Of a DNA stretch of 64,000 nucleotides, positions 36,255 through 45,112 are shown piece after piece. The notes beneath the pieces were generated by a model. It was not told the origin of the DNA. It made no database searches and saw only the letters and a program-made list of their open reading frames with translations. Position 1 is the first letter of the stretch, and every line of letters begins with the position of its first letter. The position numbers were made by a program, and so were the translations under genes. The stretch covers positions 126,364 to 190,363 of the forward strand of contig NZ_CAJZAR010000032.1 in the NCBI RefSeq assembly GCF_914484835.1, given 5' to 3'. This DNA comes from Paraburkholderia tropica. GTDB lineage: Bacteria; Pseudomonadota; Gammaproteobacteria; Burkholderiales; Burkholderiaceae.

Positions 36255-37109
36255 ATGCAGTACGCGCAGTTGCGGGCCTTTCATGCGGTCGCCGAGCACG
36301 GCGGCTTTTCGCGCGCCGCGCAGGCGCTCTCGCTCACGCAGCCGGCGGTGTCAGACCACGTGAAGCGGCTGGAGCAGGATTTCGGCGTGAAGCTGTTCGA
36401 GCGCGCGCCGCGCGGCGTCGAGCTGACCGATCTCGGGCGGCGGCTCTATGCGGTGACGCGGCAGATGGTCGGCGGCGAGCGCGCCGCGCGGCGGCTGCTC
36501 GAATCGGCGGGTGCGCTCGAATCGGGCGAACTGGCGCTGGTCGCCGACGCGCCCGATCTCGCGATCAAACTCGTCGGCGCGTTCCGGCGCCGTTATCCGG
36601 GCGTGGTCGTGAAGCTCGCCATCGCGAACGCCACGGAATGCATGCGGCGTGTCATGGCGAGCGAGGTGGACGCGGCCATCACGGCGGCGCATCAGGTGCA
36701 TAGCCGGCTGGAGACGCGCGTGCTGCGCGAGGAGCCGCTGGTGGCGGTCGTGCCCGCAGATAGCGCGGCGGCGAAAAAGCGCCGTATGAGCTACGAGGAA
36801 TTGATCCGCGAACCGATGATCTTTCGCGAGGCGCATTCGGTCACGCAGCAGCTGCTCGAAGCGGAACTCGTGCGCAAGGGCCTGCAGGTGCATCCCGTGC
36901 TTTACGTCGATGGCCGCGAGGCGCTGCAGACCGCCATCGCGCAGGGCTTGGGCGCGGGCGTGATCGCGGGCGCGGAGTTCGGCGAGTCGCGGCGCATCCG
37001 CGCGATCGCGCTGGTCGATTGCCAGGTGCGCATGGTCGAGTCGCTGACGCGGCTCGCTGACTCGTCGTCGAATTTGCTCGATGCGCTGTTCGACACGCCG
37101 CTCGACTGA
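36255..37109 (+). CDS. LysR family regulator, probably of phosphonate catabolism
   Basis: A 284-residue regulator with an N-terminal winged HTH (LRAFHAVAEHGGFSRAAQAL SLTQPAVSDHVKRL, shown in two parts) and a substrate-binding-like effector domain from about residue 90. ATG 36255 follows AAGGAG. It diverges from phnW, as the regulators of 2-aminoethylphosphonate operons in Burkholderia and Pseudomonas do, which supports 2-aminoethylphosphonate as the inducer. The DNA site is likely the dyad at 36151-36165. Confidence 0.9.
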   Translation: MQYAQLRAFHAVAEHGGFSRAAQALSLTQPAVSDHVKRLEQDFGVKLFERAPRGVELTDLGRRLYAVTRQMVGGERAARRLLESAGALESGELALVADAPDLAIKLVGAFRRRYPGVVVKLAIANATECMRRVMASEVDAAITAAHQVHSRLETRVLREEPLVAVVPADSAAAKKRRMSYEELIREPMIFREAHSVTQQLLEAELVRKGLQVHPVLYVDGREALQTAIAQGLGAGVIAGAEFGESRRIRAIALVDCQVRMVESLTRLADSSSNLLDALFDTPLD

Positions 37110-37130
37110 GCCCGCTATCCTGGCACGCCA

Positions 37131-37157
37131 GGCACAAGCGGCACAAGCGGCACAAGC
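37131..37157. repeat. Three tandem 9-bp units
   Basis: GGCACAAGC repeated three times between the converging ends of the LysR gene and a small minus-strand gene. Likely slippage-derived. Confidence 0.6.
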
Positions 37158-37163
37158 GCCCCG

Positions 37164-37385
37164 CTACGACACCACGATATCGGCACCGACTTCGTGCAGC
37201 AGATCGCGCAAGGTTTCCGCCTGTTCCATGCGCGCGCCGTGCCGGAGATGGATACGCAGCGCGCGGCCCGCGATGCCGTCGATCGGGCGCACGAGCCGTA
37301 GCTCCAGTGCGAGCCCGAGACCGTCGGGCGCATCGGCCTCGACGGGTTCGACGACGCGCGGCGAGAAACAGGCAGATTCGGACAT
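37164..37385 (-). CDS. Small hypothetical protein, 73 residues
   Basis: ATG at 37385 has GAGG 8 bases upstream, and the frame keeps GC-rich third positions. The protein has no signal peptide. It contains LGLALELRLVRPIDGIAGRA and RMEQAETLRDLLHEVGADIVV, which look like a compact alpha/beta fold, but no family is recognised. A longer form from 37412 is possible. It ends just before the 9-bp repeat and converges with the LysR gene. Confidence 0.5.
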   Translation of the reverse strand: MSESACFSPRVVEPVEADAPDGLGLALELRLVRPIDGIAGRALRIHLRHGARMEQAETLRDLLHEVGADIVVS

Positions 37386-37686
37386 GGCGTGGACCTCGTC
37401 GGTGAAAGGCACGGCTCATCGTAACCACGCGATCGCGTCGCGCCAAACGAGAAATCTGCGTATGCAAATGAGCGCGCGGCGGGAGACGTTTGCTGCGCAC
37501 GCGCTTTGCGCAACGGCGCGCGGCGCGTGCCGCGATGCGTGCGTCGGGTCCGCATCCAGTCCGCATTGCGCGGACAAAACGGACACCGCGAACGACGCGC
37601 AGGACCAACAAGTGGCACACTGGGCGGATCGTTCCGCCTGGATTTTGGACGGGATCGGCCGCCGCGCCGATCGACAGGAACCGCTT

Positions 37687-38340
37687 ATGGAACGCCCTTT
37701 CACCGATCGCCGCGAGGCGGGCCGCCTGCTCGCCGCGCAACTCGCGCCCTACGCCGGGCGCGCCGACGTCATCGCGCTGGCGCTGCCGCGCGGCGGCGTG
37801 CCGGTTGCATTCGAAGTCGCGCAGGCGCTGGGCGTGCCGCTCGACGTGCTGCCCGTGAGCAAGCTCGGCATGCCGTGGCAGCCCGAACTGGCGATGGGCG
37901 CGCTGTCGTCGAACGGCGCGCAATACGTCGACGACGCGCTGATCCGCGAAGCCGGTGTGAGCGCGGCGCAATTGCAGAGCGCGCTGGCGCTCGCGCGCAT
38001 CGAACTCGGACGCCGCGAGGCGCGTTATCGCGGCGAGCGCGCGGCGATCCCGGTCGCGGGGCGCGTCGCGCTGCTGATCGACGACGGCATGGCCACGGGC
38101 GCGTCGATCAAGGCCGCGGCGCGCGCGCTCGCGACGCTCGGTCCGGCGCGCATCGTCGCCGCGTTGCCGGTGGCCCCGGCAGGCGCGCGCGCCCGGCTCG
38201 CGGGCGCCGTCGACGATCTGGTCTGCGTGCGCACGCCGCTGTCGTTCATGAGCGTCGGCCAGTTCTATCTGGATTTCGATCAGGTCGACGACGAGACCGT
38301 GCGCGACCTGCTCGAACGCGCGGCAAAGCCGGCCTCGTGA
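37687..38340 (+). CDS. Phosphoribosyltransferase family protein
   Basis: A 217-residue protein of the type I PRTase fold. The PRPP loop ALLIDDGMATGASIKAA (two acidic residues then TGAS) is intact, with ALPRGGVPVAFEVA as the pyrophosphate loop. This group of stand-alone PRTases, often annotated as predicted phosphoribosyltransferases, is not tied to a given base. ATG 37687 has AGGA 8 bases upstream; the frame is open far upstream, but that part is not conserved-looking. The substrate is unknown, and no nucleotide salvage gene is adjacent. Confidence 0.85.
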   Translation: MERPFTDRREAGRLLAAQLAPYAGRADVIALALPRGGVPVAFEVAQALGVPLDVLPVSKLGMPWQPELAMGALSSNGAQYVDDALIREAGVSAAQLQSALALARIELGRREARYRGERAAIPVAGRVALLIDDGMATGASIKAAARALATLGPARIVAALPVAPAGARARLAGAVDDLVCVRTPLSFMSVGQFYLDFDQVDDETVRDLLERAAKPAS

Positions 38341-38399
38341 CGCCGCACTCATGCACTAAAGCACTAAAACAGCGCGCCACGGTTGTCCCTGCCGCGATC

Positions 38400-38702
38400 T
38401 CAGTCCGGGCGCACCGGCTTCGACGCCTGCTCGCCCACCACGGTCTGCCACGGCCGCACGCGCCACGACTTCACCAGCCCCGCGCGCACATAGGGATCGG
38501 CTTGCGCGAACGCCTCGGCGGCGGCCGGGCTGTCGCCCTGGAACAGCAGCAGCGCCGTGTCCGTCGGCTCGGCCACCGCGCCCGCGAGCAGCAGCTCGCC
38601 GCGCTCGGCGGCGGCCCACGCGAGGCGCAGATGTTCGTCGCGATATTCGCCGCGCCGGTCGAGGTAATCGTCCACGAGCTCGTACTTCAGGAGGTAGTGC
38701 AT
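38400..38702 (-). CDS. YCII-related domain protein (YciI-like)
   Basis: A 100-residue cytosolic protein of the YciI/YCII alpha-beta barrel family. The opening YLLKYELVDDYLDRRGEYRDEHL carries the conserved Asp and His, and the centre reads LLFQGDSPAAAEAFAQADPYV, typical of the family. Related members act in muconolactone or dehalogenation chemistry, but most are uncharacterised. It converges with the PRTase gene. Confidence 0.88.
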   Translation of the reverse strand: MHYLLKYELVDDYLDRRGEYRDEHLRLAWAAAERGELLLAGAVAEPTDTALLLFQGDSPAAAEAFAQADPYVRAGLVKSWRVRPWQTVVGEQASKPVRPD

Positions 38703-38960
38703 CGTCGCTCTCAGCTGGGGCCGACCGTCGAATCGCCGGCCAGCTCGATGATGAATCGATCGATGAACCGATCGTCAAGAATGGTTAGGCGAATGCGCAG
38801 GCCACCCGCCTGCGGTGCATTGTGCCGCACGCGCGTCAACCAAAGGCAACATCAGTTCGTTTTCAGGTTGGCTTTGCCATAATGGTCGCGGCGATGGGCA
38901 ATGACAATTCGGCCTGCTCGCACCACGAACGACAACGTCCAAATCCCATGGGAGTGAACG

Positions 38961-39293
38961 ATGAAGATCCAATCCGTCATTGCTGCAATCGTGCTGGGCG
39001 GCGTGTTCGCCGCGCCGGCTTTCGCACAAACCGCTGCGCCCGCGGCATCCTCGGCGCCCGCTGCGCCGAACAGCCAGCAGACGAAAATGAAGACCTGCAA
39101 CACGCAGGCCGGCGACAAGAAAGGCGACGACCGCAAGGCCTTTATGAAGGACTGTCTCTCGACGGGCGGCGCCACGCCGCCGGCGAAGATGACGCAGCAG
39201 GAGCGCATGAAGATGTGCAACACGCAAGCCGGCGACAAGAAGGGCGACGATCGCAAGGCCTTCATGAAGCAGTGCCTCTCCACCAAGGGTTGA
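38961..39293 (+). CDS. PsiF repeat family exported protein
   Basis: A 110-residue protein with a signal peptide (cleavage after FAQ) and two PsiF repeats. Each reads close to CNTQAGDKKGDDRKAFMK and ends in CLST, with paired Cys. PsiF is named after a phosphate-starvation gene in E. coli; its role is unknown. The protein is periplasmic and Lys-rich. ATG 38961 follows GGGAGTG. A terminator at 39397-39433 probably ends the transcript. A phosphate-starvation link would fit the phosphonate genes nearby, but no Pho box was identified. Confidence 0.9.
   Translation: MKIQSVIAAIVLGGVFAAPAFAQTAAPAASSAPAAPNSQQTKMKTCNTQAGDKKGDDRKAFMKDCLSTGGATPPAKMTQQERMKMCNTQAGDKKGDDRKAFMKQCLSTKG
39093..39280 (+). repeat. 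Two near-identical 68-bp units in the PsiF gene
   Basis: 39093-39160 and 39213-39280 are offset by exactly 120 bases and differ at few, mostly synonymous, positions. This suggests recent duplication or gene conversion between the two PsiF repeats. Confidence 0.8.
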
Positions 39294-39632
39294 GCGCGCA
39301 TCCGATCGCGCAGGGGTCCTGAACGACTCGCTATGCTTCGCGCCATTCGCGCCATTCGCGCGAATTGTGCGACCTGCGCGCCTCCCGCTGTTCCCGCGAC
39401 GCGCCGTGGCTTATGCTGCGGCGCGTCGTTTTTCATGGTGCACCGCACACGCGCCATGCTGCGCCGCACCGTCCTGACAAAGCGCCCTCGCCCGTGCGCC
39501 GACGCCGCGTTTTTCTCCTATGATGGCTCCAGCGGCAGCCCTTCCGTTACACGAAAAAAGCACGCACGCCCTCGGGCCGCCGCCTGGACGCTCAAGTCTG
39601 GATGATGCGCACAGCATCGAATGGAGGCGCGG
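39294..39632. other. Non-coding region after psiF
   Basis: Contains the terminator at 39397-39433 and a short GCGCCATTC direct repeat near 39340-39357. A 90-codon open frame (39333-39605) spans the terminator, lacks a ribosome site and is not considered a gene. Confidence 0.6.
39397..39433 (+). terminator. Rho-independent terminator downstream of psiF
   Basis: Perfect 10-bp stem CGACGCGCCG / CGGCGCGTCG with a 12-base loop, followed by five T. Confidence 0.75.
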
Positions 39633-40079
39633 ATGGCATGGAGACACAAGAATCGCTGGTTCCGCCGCTGGCTGGTGGTGATCGTCTTCTGGCTGGTGCC
39701 GGTGATGATCGTCGCGGTGCGCGAGATCCAGGACGAGATGGCCTATAACCGCGCCGACCTCCAGCGCGCGCTCACCGCCTGGACGTTCACCGACGCCGAA
39801 CGCGCGAACGGCGCGCCGCTGCGCTGCCACGGCACGCCCGAGGCGGCGCGCGCGGAAGGCTGCCCCGCCGCCGTGCTGGCCGAAAACGCCGCGCGTCACG
39901 CCGACGCGCTCAGCGAGTACGCCGTGCGGCGCGCCACGCTGCTGCGCTACCTCTGGCATGCATTCGTCGGCTACTGGGTCGTGCCCGCGGCCGGCCTGCT
40001 CGCGATCGGCATCGTGCTCGGCGGCGTCAAGCGCGCGCTGCGCCGTCCGGCGGCCGCCAAACCCTTCCCCGAACGCTGA
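39633..40079 (+). CDS. Small membrane protein of unknown function
   Basis: A 148-residue protein with an N-terminal helix (WLVVIVFWLVPVMIVAV, residues about 13-29) and a second near residues 115-135 (VGYWVVPAAGLLAIGIVLGG). Between them lies a polar, probably periplasmic segment with two Cys. ATG 39633 has GGAGG 5 bases upstream and is preferred over ATG 39621. I recognise no family. It lies between psiF and a SYLF lipoprotein gene on the same strand with its own gaps, so operon membership is unclear. Confidence 0.7.
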   Translation: MAWRHKNRWFRRWLVVIVFWLVPVMIVAVREIQDEMAYNRADLQRALTAWTFTDAERANGAPLRCHGTPEAARAEGCPAAVLAENAARHADALSEYAVRRATLLRYLWHAFVGYWVVPAAGLLAIGIVLGGVKRALRRPAAAKPFPER

Positions 40080-40249
40080 TTACGCCGCTTGCCCGGCTGA
40101 CTCCGCTCGCGGCGCCGTCCGCGACTGGCCGGAAGGCCTGTGCCTGCTCAGAAAGCCGCATTGGGACCCTGTGATATAAACATCAGGCTGATCCCGTCAT
40201 CGGCACAGCCATGGCGGCACGGCTTCCGGAAAACAGAACGGAGAAGAAT

Positions 40250-40837
40250 ATGCATGCACGTCGCTTGATCCTGAAGACTTCCGTTGCGGCCGCACTCGCG
40301 TGCGCCGCACTCGCAGGCTGCACCACCACCGGCAATCAGCCGCCCACCGAACAATCCGACGCCTCGCGCCGCCAGTCGATCGACGCCAGCGTCGACGGCA
40401 CGATGTCGCGTCTGTATCAGACCGTACCGGGCGCGCGCGAGCTGGTCGGCAAGGCGCGCGGCGTGCTGGTGTTCCCTTCGGTGGTTCAGGCGGGCGTCGT
40501 GGTCGGCGGCGAGCACGGCGACGGCGCGCTGCGCGTCGGCGGCAGCACCGTCGGCTACTTCAGCACCTCGGGCGCCTCGGTGGGCGCCACGCTCGGCGTG
40601 CAGTCGAAGGCCATCGTCTATCTCTTCATGACGCAGGACGCGCTCGACAAATTCCGCAACTCGGACGGCTGGGCAGCGGGCGGCGACGCCTCGGTCGCGC
40701 TCGTGAAGGTCGGCGCGAACGGCACGATCGACACCACCACGGCCACCAAGCCCGTGCAGGTTTTCGTGCTGACCAACAAGGGCCTGCTCGGCGACCTCTC
40801 GCTCGGCGGCACGAAGATTTCGCATCTGAAGATCTGA
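40250..40837 (+). CDS. BPSL1445-type SYLF domain lipoprotein
   Basis: A 195-residue lipoprotein. The signal peptide ends in the lipobox LAGC (CTTTGNQPP), so it is anchored to a membrane, probably the outer one. The rest is a SYLF/Ysc84-like domain: VPGARELVGKARGVLVFPSVV, VGYFSTSGASVGATLGVQSK, and VLTNKGLLGDLSLGGTKI at the end. SYLF domains bind lipids in eukaryotes; the bacterial role is unknown, though this one is a known immunoreactive antigen in Burkholderia pseudomallei. ATG 40250 follows ACGGAGAAG. A bidirectional terminator follows. Confidence 0.92.
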   Translation: MHARRLILKTSVAAALACAALAGCTTTGNQPPTEQSDASRRQSIDASVDGTMSRLYQTVPGARELVGKARGVLVFPSVVQAGVVVGGEHGDGALRVGGSTVGYFSTSGASVGATLGVQSKAIVYLFMTQDALDKFRNSDGWAAGGDASVALVKVGANGTIDTTTATKPVQVFVLTNKGLLGDLSLGGTKISHLKI

Positions 40838-40861
40838 GGCGCGTTCGGCGCAAGCCCAATG

Positions 40862-40893
40862 AAAAACCGGCGGCACAGGCCGCCGGTTTTTTT
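40862..40893. terminator. Bidirectional terminator between convergent genes
   Basis: Stem CCGGCGGC / GCCGCCGG with loop ACAG, seven T on the plus strand and five A before it. It serves both the SYLF lipoprotein gene and the GT4 gene. Confidence 0.92.
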
Positions 40894-40910
40894 GACCTCA
40901 AGGTTCAACC

Positions 40911-41978
40911 TCAAGTCGCCGACGTGTCGATCACCTTGAAGCGCGAGCGCTTGTTCGCGCGAATCACCGCCTGATACGCCTCCACGTATTCCTGCGCCAT
41001 GCGGCGCGACGTGAAGCGCTCCTCGAAGCGTTGCCGCACGCCCGCGCGCGGCACGCGCGACAGCCGGTTCACGGCGGCCACCGCGCCGATTTCGTCCTCG
41101 ACGATGAAACCCGAGATGCCGTCGTCCACCACTTCCGGCACCGCGCCGCGATTGAAGGCGATGACCGGCGTGCCGCAGGCCATCGCCTCGATCATCACAA
41201 GACCGAACGGCTCCGGCCAGTCGATCGGGAACAGCAGCGCATGCGCGCCCGAGAGGAATTCGGCCTTCTGGCCGTCGTTGATTTCGCCGATGAACTCGAC
41301 GTGCGGCAGCGCGAGCAGCGGCTTGATATCGCGCTCGAAATACTCGCGGTCGGCCTCGTCGACCTTGGCGGCGATACGGATCGGCAGGCCGCAGCGCCCG
41401 GCGATGCGAATCGCGGTATCGACGCGCTTTTCGGGCGAGATGCGGCCAAGGAACGCCAGATAGCGCTGCTCGACCGGCTGCGGCGTGTAGAGGTTCTCGG
41501 GCAGCCCGTGATACACCGTGCGCAGCCATTTGGCCTGCGGAATCGGCTGGCGCTGCGCGTTCGAGATCGAGATCACCGGCGCGGTGTTGAAGGTGTCGAA
41601 CACCGGCTGCTGCTCGGGCAGATCGAGACGGCCGTGCAGCGTGGTGACGAACGGCGTTTCCTGGCGCTTGAACACCGAAAACGAGTAGTAGTCCATATGG
41701 AAGTGCAGCACGTCGAACTGGTCGGCCTGGCGGCGCACCAGTTCCATCAGCAGCATGTGCGGCGCGATCCGGTCGCGGATGCTCGGATCGAGCCGCAGCG
41801 CGCGCGGCCAGACGGCTTCGAGCTTCGCGCCCGTAACCGAGTCGCCGCTGGCGAACAGCGTGACGTCGTGGCCGAGATCGACGAGCGCCTCGGTGATATA
41901 CGACACGACACGTTCCGTGCCGCCATAGAGCTTGGGCGGGACCGATTCGGTCAGCGGGGCGATCTGCGCAATTCTCAT
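40911..41978 (-). CDS. Glycosyltransferase family 4
   Basis: A 355-residue cytosolic GT-B enzyme. The N-terminus (MRIAQIAPLTESVPPKLYGG) holds the nucleotide-sugar fold start. The catalytic region EPFGLVMIEAMACGTPVIA contains the E-x7-E motif, and YLAFLGRISPEKRVD begins the C-terminal domain. ATG at 41978 has GGAGA 6 bases upstream. It is not next to a lipopolysaccharide or capsule locus; otsA lies 1.5 kb away on the same strand. A role in osmoadaptation or envelope glycans is only conjecture. Confidence 0.92.
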   Translation of the reverse strand: MRIAQIAPLTESVPPKLYGGTERVVSYITEALVDLGHDVTLFASGDSVTGAKLEAVWPRALRLDPSIRDRIAPHMLLMELVRRQADQFDVLHFHMDYYSFSVFKRQETPFVTTLHGRLDLPEQQPVFDTFNTAPVISISNAQRQPIPQAKWLRTVYHGLPENLYTPQPVEQRYLAFLGRISPEKRVDTAIRIAGRCGLPIRIAAKVDEADREYFERDIKPLLALPHVEFIGEINDGQKAEFLSGAHALLFPIDWPEPFGLVMIEAMACGTPVIAFNRGAVPEVVDDGISGFIVEDEIGAVAAVNRLSRVPRAGVRQRFEERFTSRRMAQEYVEAYQAVIRANKRSRFKVIDTSAT

Positions 41979-42283
41979 CGGGTTCTCCAGCGAGTGTCTC
42001 CAGCGACGTCGGCGTCGACCTCGACCTTGACCTCGGTTGACGGCGCATCGTTCGATTATGGGACCGCACGCCTCGTCCACGGGCGCCGCGGTTGCGCGCG
42101 CACCACACGCGGGGACAGAACCGCTCGTCCGCACGATCCCCCATGCGATGCGCCCATGCGCGGCGCGCAAGCCTTCATTATTCGGGAAGCGCTCGGGCCG
42201 GGCCGCAAGACTTTCAATTGTTATACAGACTTACACGCGGATACATCCTCGCTTTCTCGCATGGTCCGCGCGCGCGACTGCGG
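41979..42283. other. Gap between the GT4 and AAA ATPase genes
   Basis: 305 bases with no gene. A locally AT-richer spot near 42208-42240 (ATTGTTATACAG) may hold the minus-strand promoter of the GT4 gene. No hairpin with a T-run seen. Confidence 0.4.
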
Positions 42284-43453
42284 CTAGCGCGACGGCCATT
42301 TCCACGCGGGCACGTCGAGCGCGTCCTCGTCGGCGAGCGCGGTGGCGCCGAGCCGGCGCTCCAGCACGATGGACTGGCTGCCCGCCTCGCGCTCCAGCGC
42401 GGCGACGAGCCGCGCCGCATGCGACACCACCAGCACCTGCGAATGCGCCGAGGCCCGCGCGATCAGCCGCGCGAGCGACGGCAGCAAATCGGGATGCAGG
42501 CTCGTCTCGGGCTCGTCGAGCACCAGCAGCGCGGGCGGACGCGGGCTCAGCAGCGCCGCCGCGAGCAGCAGATAGCGCAGCGTGCCGTCCGACAACTCCG
42601 CGCCGCGCAAAGGCCGCAAGAGCCCTTCCTGGCGCAGCGCCACCTCGAAGCGCCCTTCGTGATTGACGATCTCCGCGCGCGCGCCCGGAAACGCATCGCC
42701 GATCGCCGCATCGAGCGCCGCGCCGTCGCCGATCTCGCGGATCGTCTGCAGGGCCGCGGCGAGATTCGCGCCGTCGTCGGACAGCACCGGCGAATGCGTG
42801 CCGATCTGCACCTGGCGCGCGGCCGCCTGCACGTCGGTGCGGAAATGATCGTAGAAGCGCCACGAGCGGATCTGCTCGCGCACCGCGATCATCTCGGGCG
42901 CGCTGCGCGGGTCGGCGAACTCCGTCATCATGCTGTCGAAGCTCGCCACGGGCTGGGCGAGCGTGGTCCAGTCGTCGCCGCCTTCGCCCCGGATGCGGAT
43001 CATCGGCCCCTGACGATCGACCAGCAAGGCCGAGGGCCGCAGGATCGGCCCGCTCCAGATGCATTCGCGCTTGATCACCGGATCGAGCGCGAACTGCGAA
43101 GTCGATGCCGGCGGCGGCAAGCCGAGATCGATCGCATAACCGAAGGTCTCGCCCGCGAACCCGAGCTTGAGACTCACAGCGTCCTTGCGCACCGTGCCCT
43201 GCACCGCGTGCTCGCCCGAACTCACCGCGCGCGAGAAGCGCTCGGGCCCGGCCCAGAGCGTCGATTGCAGCCCGCCCTCGCGCGCCAGCGACGGAATCAC
43301 GCCGCCGCGCGCGGTCAGCGCGAGCAGGCGCAAGGCGCGATAGAGATTCGATTTGCCGCTGCCGTTCGGCCCCGTGATGACGTTGAGCGGACCGAGCGGG
43401 ACGATGAGCTCGCGCAGCGAGCGGTAGTTGGCGATGGCAAGCGTGGTGAGCAT
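42284..43453 (-). CDS. AAA family ATPase (RecF/SMC-like, AAA_21)
   Basis: A 389-residue ABC-type ATPase without membrane segments. Walker A GPNGSGKSN lies at residues 28-35. An ABC-signature-like LSDGTLRYLL, Walker B LLVLDEPETSLHP and switch His (VVSHAARLV) lie in the C-terminal third. It has no TOPRIM nuclease domain after the ATPase, so it is not a full OLD nuclease. Such single proteins occur alone or as halves of defence pairs; no partner nuclease is adjacent here. Function unknown. Confidence 0.88.
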   Translation of the reverse strand: MLTTLAIANYRSLRELIVPLGPLNVITGPNGSGKSNLYRALRLLALTARGGVIPSLAREGGLQSTLWAGPERFSRAVSSGEHAVQGTVRKDAVSLKLGFAGETFGYAIDLGLPPPASTSQFALDPVIKRECIWSGPILRPSALLVDRQGPMIRIRGEGGDDWTTLAQPVASFDSMMTEFADPRSAPEMIAVREQIRSWRFYDHFRTDVQAAARQVQIGTHSPVLSDDGANLAAALQTIREIGDGAALDAAIGDAFPGARAEIVNHEGRFEVALRQEGLLRPLRGAELSDGTLRYLLLAAALLSPRPPALLVLDEPETSLHPDLLPSLARLIARASAHSQVLVVSHAARLVAALEREAGSQSIVLERRLGATALADEDALDVPAWKWPSR

Positions 43454-43550
43454 GAGTCGATATCGATGCGCGTCGGCGTGAAGATCCTCGCAGGATCATA
43501 CGCAATCGCACGCGCATCGATACTCGACGCGCATCGACACGCATCCCCAT

Positions 43551-44993
43551 TCAGCGCTGATGCGGCAACGGCACGCGCGCGAGATCGCTCAGGAAACGGT
43601 CGCGCCACACGCCGAGGTCGTTGCGGCGCAGCGCCTCCATGTTGGTGTGATAGCGCTGCTTGCGTTCGTCGAGCGGCATCGAGAGCGCGCGTTCGAGCGC
43701 CTCCGACATGCCCGCCGCATCGTGCGGATTGACGAGCAGCGCGCCCGCAAGCTCGGCGGCCGCGCCCGCGAAAATCGACAGCACGAGCACGCCCGGATCC
43801 TCGGGATTCTGCGCGGCCACGTATTCCTTCGCGACGAGATTCATGCCGTCGTGCAACGGCGTCACATAGCCCACCTGCGACTCGCGGAACAGCGACATCA
43901 GCTTCCAGCGGTCGTACTGCTGGCTCAGATAGCGGATCGGCGTGTAATCGAGGCCCGAGTAGCGGCCGTTGATGCGCCCCGCCTCGCGCTCCAGTTCCTC
44001 GCGGATCACCTTGTAGCTCGCGACGTCCGAGCGCGTGGGCGGCGCGATCTGCACGAGCGTGACCTTGCCGCGCCACTCGGGCGAATGTTCGAGCAGTTGC
44101 TCGAAGGCGTGAAAGCGCTCGACGAGGCCCTTCGAATAATCGAGCCGGTCCACGCTCATGATGAGCTTGCGCCCTTCGAGGCTCTGCTTGAGGTCGAGCA
44201 CGTGCTGGCGGCTTTCGTAGCGCGCGGCCTGCTCAGCGATCTCGTCGGGAAACACGCCGATGCGATACACGCCCGTGCGCAGCTTGCGGCCGTAGGCTTC
44301 GACGTCGCCCTCTTCCTCAGTCGGCTCACTCGGCTTGCCCGGCTCTTTCTGCACGTCGCGTTCGTGCACCGTGCCGCGCGCCTCGCGCGCGATGTAGTCG
44401 TGAAATGCCTGCTGGTCGTTGCGGGTCTGAAAACCGAGCAGGTCGTAGCAGCACAGCGACTTCACGAGTTCTTCGTGCGGCGGAATCGTCTGCAAGACCT
44501 GCGGCGACGGAAACGGAATATGCAGGAAGAAGCCGATGCGGTTGCGCACGCCTTCCGAGCGCAGCGCCTCGGCGAACGGAATCAGATGGTAGTCGTGGAC
44601 CCAGATGATGTCGTCGGGCTCGATCAGTTTGATGAGCTTGTGCGCGAGCCAGGCGTTCACACGCCGGTAGCCCGCGTATTCGTCGCGCTCGTAACGCGCG
44701 AGGTCGTTGCGGTAGTGGAACACCGGCCACAGCGTGGCGTTCGAGAAACCCCGGTAATACTGGTCGTAATCCTTTTTCGTGAGACCGACGGTCGCGAACG
44801 TCACCGGCCCTTCCTGATCGAGCGTCGGGCCCGCGTTCGCCACCGTTTCGCTCACGACGTCGCCGCTCCAGCCGAACCACACGCCGCCCGCGTCCTTGAG
44901 CGCGCCGAACACGCCCACGGCGAGGCCGCCCGCCGAACCCTTCGTTTCGGTGGGCGTCGCCACGCGGTTAGAGACGACTATCAGTCTTGCCAT
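43551..44993 (-). CDS. otsA: Trehalose-6-phosphate synthase
   Basis: A 480-residue GT20 enzyme that joins UDP-glucose and glucose-6-phosphate to trehalose-6-phosphate, an osmoprotectant precursor. The N-terminal [37 protein letters not shown] and [14 protein letters not shown] are diagnostic. An insert near residues 215-235 (rich in Glu, Lys and Pro) is unlike E. coli OtsA. No otsB phosphatase gene follows on this side; downstream genes are the AAA ATPase and GT4. It sits near an MscS channel, both relevant to osmotic stress. Confidence 0.96.
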   Translation of the reverse strand: MARLIVVSNRVATPTETKGSAGGLAVGVFGALKDAGGVWFGWSGDVVSETVANAGPTLDQEGPVTFATVGLTKKDYDQYYRGFSNATLWPVFHYRNDLARYERDEYAGYRRVNAWLAHKLIKLIEPDDIIWVHDYHLIPFAEALRSEGVRNRIGFFLHIPFPSPQVLQTIPPHEELVKSLCCYDLLGFQTRNDQQAFHDYIAREARGTVHERDVQKEPGKPSEPTEEEGDVEAYGRKLRTGVYRIGVFPDEIAEQAARYESRQHVLDLKQSLEGRKLIMSVDRLDYSKGLVERFHAFEQLLEHSPEWRGKVTLVQIAPPTRSDVASYKVIREELEREAGRINGRYSGLDYTPIRYLSQQYDRWKLMSLFRESQVGYVTPLHDGMNLVAKEYVAAQNPEDPGVLVLSIFAGAAAELAGALLVNPHDAAGMSEALERALSMPLDERKQRYHTNMEALRRNDLGVWRDRFLSDLARVPLPHQR

Positions 44994-45112
44994 CGTGCTA
45001 TTTCTCCTCGGATCGCCTGCATCGCGATGTCTTCTCGTTGTTCAGCTTCAGTTATAGGCCGCGCGGCGTTGCTGGTGCGCGTCTTGTGCTGCGTTCTGTC
45101 CTCGTTGCTTCC

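Noticed and set aside
39333..39605. 90-codon open frame after psiF
   Set aside because: It runs through a strong terminator hairpin and has no ribosome site.
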